Below are positions 55,544 to 64,000 of a stretch of DNA of 64,000 nt, one piece after another (the stretch's first letter is position 1; each line of letters starts with the position of its first letter). The notes under the pieces are model-generated. The model saw nothing but the letters and a program-made list of their open reading frames with translations, did no database searches and had not been told where the DNA came from. Source of the stretch: Spongospora subterranea f. sp. subterranea (Eukaryota > Endomyxa: Phytomyxea > Phytomyxea > Plasmodiophorida); the NCBI GenBank assembly GCA_049724395.1, contig JAUGWO010000113.1, positions 1 through 64,000 on the forward strand, given 5' to 3'. A program made the translations under genes and the position numbers.

Positions 55544-57130
55544 AGAGACAACACAGACGCATCAGGCAGCTGAAACACGGTCAACAGAATGCCGAATTAT
55601 GGCAAAGTATGCAGCAGAATTGAAAAAAAGCCCAACCGGTGGAAGGACGCCAAGAAGATTGCACAACAGGAGCTCGCAAACAATGTTGAGATACCATTCG
55701 AGCAAGAACTGCTCGATGAATGCATGTACTCCTTGCAGGACGAACACGCGATGGCAACATTAGATATATCGGGATCGGAGTATACATCAACGACTCTGGC
55801 GCCACTAACACAATCGTTAGCGATCCAAACCTGTTGCATTACAGGACATCAATAAACATACTGATCACGGTCGCCAAGAGAGGAGCGAAGCTGCACGCGA
55901 CAGGAAGGGGCATTAAGACAATGGGCGTCGTAAAGAGCAACGGCCACCACCATACCATGGAAGTTGAGGCGAAACTCGTCTCGGAAGCACCAACAAACCT
56001 ACTAGCTGTTCGTCGATTGGATGAAATGGGAATTACGATAGTTTTTGCAAAGGGAACATGCACCATCTAAAGCCGTGATCGAGTTGAGCTCATTCGAGCT
56101 TGACTAGACATAACGCGGCGCCTGTACACATTCATCCCATCCCTCAATAATGAATCATCCAACTGGCCAACACCCGACTCAATTCAACCAAACTGTACAA
56201 CATGTCACGCAACAACTATTCAGATGCAAACCATAAAACCTGTGGCACCTCCGACTCGGCCATCAAGGCGCACTTTGATTAGGAAATACGCTCGCCCAGC
56301 ACAGTATCCACGTCAAGATTGAGGATCTTCGCCCATGCGTCAACTGTGAAAAAGTCAAGATGCGCCGTCTGATTGGCGGCTGGGGATTAGCAACGAATTC
56401 AGATTGTGTCTGTATTGATAACATTGATGTCCCGTTAGGGAAGAACCTTGAATCATGCCTTACTCATGAGGTCACGCCCGATCCTACACCTTCCGTGCTA
56501 ACACCGTCAATCGTTCAAAATGAGAAGGCGTCGGTCTAGAATTAGTGCACGGCGACATGTTCAATATGCATCCAGGCAGCGGCGGATACTCGTAAAAACC
56601 CTAATGTTCACAGAAGACTATTGGCGATTCTCCATCGGATACACGATGAAGACAAAGGACGAGGGCGTGGGCAAAACTCGGGAATACTTTGGCGCTATTA
56701 AACAATCAGCGTCAGGACATACCGTACTACAATGGATCAGAATTCCTGTCCAGCTATTCCTACCATACGGAAAAGAACAGAATGGCCTGATCGAGCGTCA
56801 CAACTGCATGGTCAATACATGTGATAAATGCATGCGAGAACAGTCCGGTTTCCCCCCAATCGTTTGGCCCTTTGCCATCAAACTCGCACTGCGCACAAAG
56901 AATCTGGCAACCTCATTGGCATATCACAAACCGAAACTCCATACGAACTATGGCACGAGCGCCAGGCCGATCTGAACCCCCTTGAAGCTTTCGGTTGCAA
57001 GGCATTTGTGCATATACCCAAGGAAAAGCGCAGCATGGACGGCGTCAAGGCGGAGCGCATGCTCCACTTAGGCGGATTGGTATTTCTCAATACTTACACA
57101 TGGCAAATCGAGATATCTGGCAACGCAACG
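55381..57130 (+). mobile_element. Ty1/copia relic: gag, protease and integrase parts
   Basis: Gag start at 55390-55620 (IEGLWTNLVSVQRNQPNLSV, then KTQALLYKQHRIARRQERQ). About 55780-56068 encodes the aspartic protease (VYINDSGATNTIVSDPNLLH; DSGAT active site) and ends NLLAVRRLDEMGITIVF, the end of the protease. About 56290-56440 shows the pre-integrase and zinc HHCC region in broken frames. 56540-56600 encodes LELVHGDMFNMHPGSGGYSY, the integrase start. 56760-57130 encodes EQNGLIERHNCMVNTCDKCM and LNPLEAFGCKAFVHIPKEKR, the integrase core. Stops and phase shifts are frequent and no RT is present. Two undetermined bases lie at 57218-57219. Confidence 0.8.
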
Positions 57131-58110
57131 GTTCATGAATGATCATTCCCGGCACGCAATTAGCAATGCATCCAGGAAGGCGCTCCACACGGCGCCGAAA
57201 GCGACGACACAATCGTCNNACTCGCCGCTCTTCAGCACCCTGGCGCCCACCGGAAATTTCCCGTCAGAATTATATGCAATTTTTTTTGAGTGCACTCTAT
57301 CACAACGATGCCACTGAGTCAGCGATACCAAGTCCGTTGTCAATGACCTCTGGTTGTAGGTTTTGGGGCTCTCGCAATAAGCCAGAATTTTTCATGGCCA
57401 CTCATGAGTGCATGATGAAAATGAAGAGACATTTCAAATTACAGTTTGGGTCCGTGTGGTTTCAAGTTTTAATACAAAACAAAACCTTTCTGAGACAATC
57501 AACAATCTCTCAAGTTTCAATCCGGTGTATCTCGTCGGCGCTTGCATTTACTTGCTGATGAAGGCGGCAACGCAATCCATTTCAATGAGTCGGCAGATAT
57601 CGCTGCATTACTTCAGCACGTCGTCCTACTTCTCTGACTTCGCTTCAAGCTGATCGAGGCGTAGGACGACCAGCTGAAGTAATGCAGCGATATCTGCCGA
57701 CCCATTCACCAGCGGTTAAGCAAGTCTATTAACTCATTCGGGACTGGCAAGCGCTTGATGGAATCTGAACTTAGAGCAACCAGCAGGAGTTTATGACTTA
57801 AGGACAAGGACAAGTACTTTCGTGAAATGACAAATATCGAATTCCTTATTGCAATGTGGTTGACCTTTTTCATCAGCTGCGTGAGCGATTGATTGATTAC
57901 GTTCGTAAATAATGTTGCAAAACAATAGAGGAGTTTTTAAGACGGAATACACCTGGTATGGGCTAGTGCAGACTTCGGCACATCAACCTCCCCAATATGG
58001 ACAAATTTTTCTCACTTCAGGTTCGAAAATAGTTTAGACTTGATATACTGCCTTACATCGTCTAATCTGTCACACTTATCCGTCGAGATTGACATTTATA
58101 GGACAATAAA
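57131..58110. other. Unassigned interval with N bases and an inverted repeat
   Basis: Contains NN at 57218-57219 and the inverted repeat 57589-57701. Open stretches around 57135-57650 have no motif. No gene supported; probably the decayed 3' end of the copia element and flank. Confidence 0.45.
57589..57701. repeat. 41-bp inverted repeat
   Basis: 57589-57629 and 57661-57701 are inverted copies with 39 of 41 positions matching; the loop is 31 bp. It is not in a recognised gene. Confidence 0.9.
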
Positions 58111-61100
58111 TGCAGTCAGAGAGTCAATGCTGGTACATATTCGGGAACCCTGATGATGCAAAGCACCAGATACGACCCAGCTGGATTGTGTTGCTGCAAA
58201 TTGGCTTTGGGCCAGCACACAGTTGGCTATTTTCACGCAAAGCAACAGTCGCTGAAATGTACACTGGGACGCGTTGACGTACAGTACATAAAGACCCACT
58301 GGCCCGCAAACTCCGTAGGAAATTGCCCACAGGTGTTCGGTGTTCAAATCACATCGCTGGACTTTTTTTGTTCCTTTGGACCGGTTTCAGGCCTTGCGGC
58401 GTCCACTATACATGTGCGATTCTTTATTGGATCGGGCATTGATATTGACATGCAGCCACGGCCGAAGGGGGCTTTTCTTCAACGATATTGTCGACTCAGT
58501 CTGTGACAATGACCATCACCAGGGTATGTTCCTCTGGCGTAATTTTCAGCAGTCTCATGCCGTTTCCATTGAATCTTCATTGCTGGACCTTTCTTATGAA
58601 GACGCAGTTTCCCAGTCAAAGGTCAAAGTAGTTGCCAACGAAGTGCAGCGCCAAGTTTATTTGGACACGCTGAACAGGAATTTTACATTGACCCTAGTGC
58701 AATTTGCTTTGTTGGAGGCGATTGGCTTTTATGGCTCTTCCGGTTGCCTACGTGGTGATATTGACAACCAGGTCGCATGCGATCCGATACCGAATAAGGA
58801 GTTTTTTCGGCATGTTAAAGTATTGATTGGGCGCAATCTTGTAGTACGTGTTAATGAATTCCGCAAAGTTGCACGGATTGGTCAGTCACTGTTCTCATAA
58901 TACCTTTGTTTTCGCTTTATTTTGTGTTCACCAGTACTTCATCATTTACAACCAGTGTTTATGTGTTTCTATGCCAGATAAGTCTATGTTTTGGCGCCCC
59001 TCGCTTCTAATTTACTTCCAATTTGTCGAAAACCTGAAGCGATATGGGATTTCTATAGTTTCTCTTTCTACTGCATACATTTCTCTTAGCTGTTTCTCAG
59101 CAATGTTTTCGCGTTTTAGGGAAATTTGCTCCACCGGTCGCGATAACGCGTTGGTATCTTCGCCGCTATTCTCCGGTTCCTTTACCAGTTCGTATTCCCC
59201 AGAAGCGCTCAACAGATGCCGGGCCCTCAGTTGCCGTCCAACATCGTGCAGCAATAGACAGCGACATTGTCCCCGTTCTTCTCAATTATATGGTGATTCA
59301 AGGGTCCGATCCGGTCCCTGAGGAGACGATCAGAAAGTATGCCATGGAAGAGGGTCTGTTGGATCAGCATGACTGGATACCCATCCGACAACGCCTCTTT
59401 GCTACATCACGGATTGCCTGGACCTATATTTGCGATGTCGGCGGTGAATACCAGCATGCGTTGCGCCTGGTAAAACCGGGTGACCCAGATCATGACTCTC
59501 CCGTTGATGACGACGTCGAAGGTTTCGCCGTTGCACAACGAGCTGGTCTGGTTTCACGTGATTTATTTGCCCTGCCGGTAGCAGCTCAGGTTTATACAGC
59601 TGTTAATTCTGCAGGACGTGATGGCATTCTGACATCAACACTGTTTCGCCGGTTACGATTGATGCAACGTCGTGGACATAAAATTATCAAGGACCTATTG
59701 GCTCTGCCCGGCAACGATGCTCTTGTTCAGGTTGCCGATCGATACCGGACCAATCTCACCTATCGCCTTTATCGTAAGTGCTATGCTCCAAAGATCGACG
59801 GCAAGAAATCAAAAGTCTCGAAACGTGTCTTGAATGATTCCGAGGACAATTCAGATGACGAAGGTAATAAACGATCAGAAGACAATGTGTCAAGAAGGAG
59901 AGCACGATGGATTCGAGACGTTGTCCAAGTTCGTCAAGCTGTCAATCTTTGTGTGTTAACCCATGTTATTCGTCATCGTGAGACAGCAGCGAGAACCGTA
60001 TGCGCTACCCGTTCCGTTATGCGAATCTGTACCGATCTGGAGCGGGATGGATTACTTGAGTTGCGCCATGTGTCGCTCTCTGACGACGATGAGATGCATT
60101 TCGTCATTGGGACACGCTCGGGACCGATCACCGTGGCCGTGTCCCCGTTGTTTTTGCAGGCGTGTGAGCCGGATCAGTTGACCAATGTCATCGAAGATGC
60201 TGCTAGATTTGAAAGGGGGCAGTATGGTCAGCACGAGAGTGATCCCAATGCTAACACCGCTGGTGCCAGCAGTGATTCATATCTAATTGCTTATCCGGTC
60301 CTCTGTGGTTTTGTACGTACATCGTCGCTTATTGTCAACTTTGTTTAATTGGTTTTGATTCGCAAATTCTACACAGGTTCGTGCAAGAATGGTTCGAGCC
60401 AAACTTTTCCACATGTATCTCACTCGAACATTTTTCCGTAAGCTTGCCATGATTCTGCATCGTTCGAAGTTTTTTTCACTGTTTTTTCAAACTCTGTTTC
60501 GGTTTACAATATCGGTTTGTTACAATTTTCTGTTTATATCGCATCTGACAATTTCAGATTCTTTACGAGGGGTCGAAGTTTGCTTTTGCGCTGTTTTTCT
60601 CATTTTGTTGGCCATTGCTGATTTCCGGTCGGTTTTCCAGGTTCCAATCCTCCCGGTCTTCATTTCTATCTCTACGACCTATTCCAATGGATGCCGCTAT
60701 CTCTGTACTTGTCTTTCGCCGGCGCTACTGACGCTCTGCCCCATGACATCATTTACGACGAGACGCTAGCGTCGTGCCCGCTCTGTAATTTACCCCCAGA
60801 CGTAACCAACATTACCATGACTTCAATCGTGGAGGGCACTCAATTCCCCTCGTTACGTGTCCAAGACATTTTAGAGATTCTGAGCCGAATGGGGTTAATA
60901 GGGTTGATTATGCCATCTGCACATCCTGCTACATGGCAAATTTCCTATAAGGTTGACGGAGGCGTTCCATTTCCTGAACACTCCTTCGAATCGGTTGAGT
61001 CCGTTGAGCAGTTTTGGATCAATCTACGATCCCATTGTCGTTCAGTTTTTCTAAGTCAAAATTCGCAGCCAAGTACCCCTTCATTATCGTCGATAAGTCA

Positions 61101-63376
61101 GTCGATATTTGACATCGAAGAGTTTTCTGTTATCTAATGATTTTTTCGGTGATCCTATTATCTCCAGTTTGATTTCTAGTGTCTTGGTCTTGAATGGAAG
61201 TTCAACACGTTCTCTGGTTTGGCTTCTCTCATTTGCTCCCTCTTTCTTATCCGCTATTTTATTTGACTTTCCATTCGATATCCAGCGGTTCGCCGCGTCT
61301 ATCGCAGTAGCCATCGGGTTTTCCGTATTCTTACCAGCATTTTGTTTAGTCGATGCGCGGTCGACAGAAGATGTTCCAGATTGTGCCTTGCTACAACGCT
61401 TACCGTTGAGTCGGTTTCAAGAGCTATACACTGATTGCAACTGGTGGCACGGTCATGAGTTGTCAGCGAATAAAATCAGTCAGATCGAGGAGCTGGATGC
61501 TGCCGCTCCCATTTTAACTGAATTCCAACTGCATCGGGCTTGCGAACGTCTATTCGCTACAACAGGAAAAGTAGCATGGCTTTTGGCACAGATGCATTTG
61601 CCCTTCGTACGTGCCCTATCGCAAACTATCGATTTCACTGATCATTGGCGTCCCGACCCGCTTGAGCGTCGCCGATCACTTGATCCAGCTAAGCACATAT
61701 TTTCCACCCCCAGATCACGAAGAAAATCGCTTCAGGAAGCTGATGGTTTTGACGATTCACAACCAGGTCGTGTTCGGCAGCGTGGGGATTTGCGCTCCCG
61801 CCTCGTTCTCCGCGGATTATCGCCAGAGAGTATGTTCATTGAATATTTGTGTATTTCATTTCACCCAAGTTGAATCAAATTCAGATTCAGTCCATATTGC
61901 GTCGCCTTGTGTCATATTACATTGAATTTCTCCATTTTTTCGTGTCAATTTTGAAGGTGCTTGTTTGCATTATGGTTCATGTATTTTCTTGAAAAACTTT
62001 TCTGTTCGGTCATAACGGTTGGTTTCTCCTTTGACTATGTCTGGTATTGCAAGCTCTGATGTGGGTTTACTTGTTGTCAGAAGCACCAGAGTCCGCCGTC
62101 AAAGAGCCTGCTGTCAAAGGCGTAAAGCGTAAACGCAAATCGCTTGCCGCTGATGAACAGGTGAAAACCACCGTGCCGGAAGCACTTCCGTCGTCCTGGA
62201 CCGAACAACTGTCGGCACAGGTGCAGCGCATTCTGGGCTGTACAAATCGAGGATCCGTTTCACATGAGGATGTGGTCGCCATGTCGCAGGAGCCCCGCCT
62301 GAACTGTCTCTTGTCCAGCATGAAACTGATTCTATTGCAGTCCGATCAAGATTATTTACCTAGCCAAGGTCACGCCTTACTTCATGATTTTGCCAACTGT
62401 GAGGTTGAGTGGGCGTTGAATATTCTCCAGCAGTCTCGACTTGTCGTAACTCGTAAACTTCATCGTGGTGACAATACGACCCGCGGATACTTTTCACTTT
62501 CATCGAAATCATGCGATCATTTGCAATACCCACTTTACCCTTTTGCCCTTCGACAATATCTGCACAGTACTATTAATGTGGAAGCCAATACTATAACGTG
62601 CCAGGCTGGGACTGTTGCCAAAGCAGTGTCGTTATTAGCAGGCAATGACGCCATGGTCATCCGATGCGATGGGAACGAGTGCTGTGTTGATCAGGTGAAT
62701 ATTGCTATAGATGCCGTTGTTGATACCCTTCCCGAATTTGATTGCACCTGTTACGATTCGGGTTGTTGAACCTGAAGTTGATGAAGATCTTCTACGTCTT
62801 CTTGCAGAAGCCGGTCCCAACGGTGCCGAATTTTCCGAGGAACAGGACGCCGCTCTTCAGGATCTCTGTAATCTAGAGCTGGTGTACCCTATTGACTGCT
62901 TCTCAGTTCGACGATATGTCCATCGTGATCACGCCGATAACTGGCTTGTAGAAGGGTTTTCAAGGAGATCATGGCGTCTGGTTGATGGCTCGCTAAATAT
63001 GCAACTGGTGGATCAACTTAGATGGATGATTGTTAGTGCTCTTTGTGATAAACCGGGAACTGATTCCGACACGCTAGGTAAACTGCAATACATTGTTATT
63101 AAAAGTGTTCTTGATGTTTGTTATTATGATGCAATCAATGCCTATCAAGGGAGTAATTGTGCAACTGTTGAAGCAATCCGATTAATGGGTTTCAACGATT
63201 TGTTTCTGACGATTGTTTTTTCAGCCGGGATGTGCTCCTTTTTGACGCCTATTGAGTTCGGCGTTCTAATAAACACGCTGGTGTTGGATGGCGCAATATG
63301 GCAACGACCTGTGTATCTACATTGGCCCTCACACCGCTTTTCGGTGTCAATCCTCACCATAATTTATCGACAATAA
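58111..63376 (+). CDS. GTF3C1: TFIIIC largest (B-box-binding) subunit, GTF3C1/tau138-like
   Basis: Segments follow the order of the family. A winged-helix B-block domain lies at about 58690-58880 (QFALLEAIGFYGSSGCLRGD, then LIGRNLVVRVNEF). A second winged helix lies at 59530-59760 (GFAVAQRAGLVSRDLFALPV). About 59895-60060 has RRRARWIRDVVQVRQAVNLC and SVMRICTDLERDGLLELRHV, matching the 'RR..I...V' helix-turn-helix of TFIIIC220. A downstream part has GFVRARMVRAKLFHMYL, DLFQWMPLSLYLSFAGATDA, and QDILEILSRMGLIGLIMP with VEQFWINLRSHCRS ('VE.YW..L...C'). The C-terminal winged helix near 62990-63110 reads RRSWRLVDGSLNMQLVDQLR and DKPGTDSDTLGKLQ ('RPW...DG.LN' and 'PGI'). The protein binds the tRNA-gene B box and recruits Pol III. 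Start and stop (63374-63376) are provisional; many introns are short. Confidence 0.85.
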
Positions 63377-63661
63377 GTTATCTTTATTTTGCCAGTCCCG
63401 ATTGTTTGTTGAAATCATAATTAATACACTGTTATCGAAGTATGCAATGTACTGCCTGAACTAATTTCAGTTGTATCGCTGTGGCTTATCGATTTAAGAG
63501 CCCATCATTGCAAGCATTCAGAAAAAGGTAGTGACGTTGGTTTCATGGGGAAAACAAATAACCCCTTGTGTAGAAACGCACCATGTTGGACTGAAAAGGA
63601 TATTTATAATAAATTAAACCACGAACGGTGTAGATTGAAAATGGTGTCGGTGTCGCGGATG
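63377..63661. other. Intergenic
   Basis: AT-rich sequence between the end of the TFIIIC gene and the end of the convergent PH-domain gene. No gene found. Confidence 0.5.
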
Positions 63662-64000
63662 TCAACCCAGAGATGTAGGCGGCATCAACGACTTGAGATG
63701 ATCGATTCTAGCGACAATCTCGGCGCATTCCAGCTCAGATTGAGCACGATAATGAACTGAAACGATCTCGTTCGCCTCTAGATTTCGAAACAGGATGCGG
63801 AATCCACGGGCCTTTTCCTTCACAAGATTTACAGCAACGACGTCGCGAATGTGGCGACATCGCCCGTTTAACCGAACCTGAGACGGACGTATTGTAGACG
63901 AAATTTCTGTCGATACCCAGCAATCGAATCTGTTTTCTGCCCCAGCGATTTGTCTTCTGCACGGTCCATTCTGAGTATGTCGACGCACTCTCATCCGTGA
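63662..64000 (-). CDS. 3' end of a probable PH-domain (SIN1-like) gene, cut by the window end
   Basis: Read leftward from the window edge, one frame gives STYSEWTVQKTNRWGRKQIR then LLGIDRNFVYN. After a one-base phase change (about 63880) the next frame gives HIRDVVAVNLVKEKARGFRI then FRNLEANEIVSVHYRAQSEL and ECAEIVARIDHLKS, stopping at 63662. The pattern of W near the start, short strands and a final amphipathic helix fits a PH fold; the YxxW...RQ..L.ID + 'AEIV..I' layout is reminiscent of the TORC2 subunit SIN1, but this is a weak assignment. The upstream part lies outside the window. The phase change is either an intron too short to accept or a one-base error. Confidence 0.45.
   Translation of the reverse strand, partial: SRMRVRRHTQNGPCRRQIAGAENRFDCWVSTEISSTIRPSQVRLNGRCRHIRDVVAVNLVKEKARGFRILFRNLEANEIVSVHYRAQSELECAEIVARIDHLKSLMPPTSLG

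Noticed and set aside
1-64000. tRNA, rRNA or CRISPR loci
   Set aside because: No T-loop consensus with matching arms, no rRNA-like blocks and no regularly spaced repeat-spacer array were seen; the only regular array is the 11-bp minisatellite.

Overview
The window is eukaryotic nuclear DNA. Almost every recognisable gene is cut by many short GT-AG introns, usually about 45-55 nt with a CTGAT/CTAAT-like motif just before the acceptor. Genes lie on both strands with little space between them, and the cellular genes are typical eukaryotic ones: eIF3b, TFIIIC, xanthine dehydrogenase, anoctamin, SIZ/PIAS, RBBP6 and TBC1D12/14-like. PIF/Harbinger transposases with the NAM-associated partner ORF, FAR1-like fragments, a CH/EF-hand cytoskeletal protein and a compact genome suggest a free-living or parasitic protist (oomycete-, plasmodiophorid- or similar grade). 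The sequence alone does not fix the taxon. Standard stop codons TAA, TAG and TGA are all used.

Layout. 1-2.1 kb: direct repeat copy A and a decayed Harbinger transposase. 2.4-6.5 kb: an ankyrin-repeat gene built from tandemly duplicated exon-intron units. 6.5-12.3 kb: a nest of mobile-element relics (copia gag/RT, FAR1-like fragment, a Harbinger transposase and its partner ORF separated by a Ty3/gypsy gag-protease piece), followed by an 11-bp minisatellite at 12.4-12.8 kb. 13-16.4 kb: CH/EF-hand-like cytoskeletal protein. 16.9-18.8 kb: SIZ/PIAS SUMO ligase. 19.1-19.9 kb: unrecognised gene. 19.9-21.4 kb: Rab-GAP TBC protein. 21.4-22.4 kb: pogo/Tigger relic. 22.9-24.3 kb: G-patch/zinc-finger protein convergent with a small membrane-type protein. 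25.9-27.2 kb: gypsy gag relic. 28.3-32.2 kb: ABCG transporter. 32.8-35.9 kb: small membrane protein convergent with an anoctamin. 36.8-42.5 kb: xanthine dehydrogenase. 43.5-44.8 kb: RBBP6/Mpe1-like protein. 47.1-51.1 kb: eIF3b. 51.8-52.8 kb: unrecognised gene. 52.9-54.1 kb: a protein with three ZNRD2/autoantigen-p27 zinc modules, convergent with a DHHC palmitoyltransferase (54.2-55.1 kb). 55.2-57.1 kb: copia relic with a 163-bp inverted repeat. 58.1-63.4 kb: TFIIIC largest subunit. 63.7-64 kb: the 3' end of a probable PH-domain gene.

The genes form no operon-like pathway; it is a mosaic of housekeeping genes and transposon graveyards. Four conserved genes appear to carry single-base frame breaks, three of them exactly inside a diagnostic motif, and a fifth break is possible in the unrecognised gene at 51.8-52.8 kb. 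This points to assembly indels unless RNA data show otherwise. The most unusual biology is the exon-intron-unit amplification in the ankyrin gene, the triple ZNRD2 protein and the set of inverted repeats.
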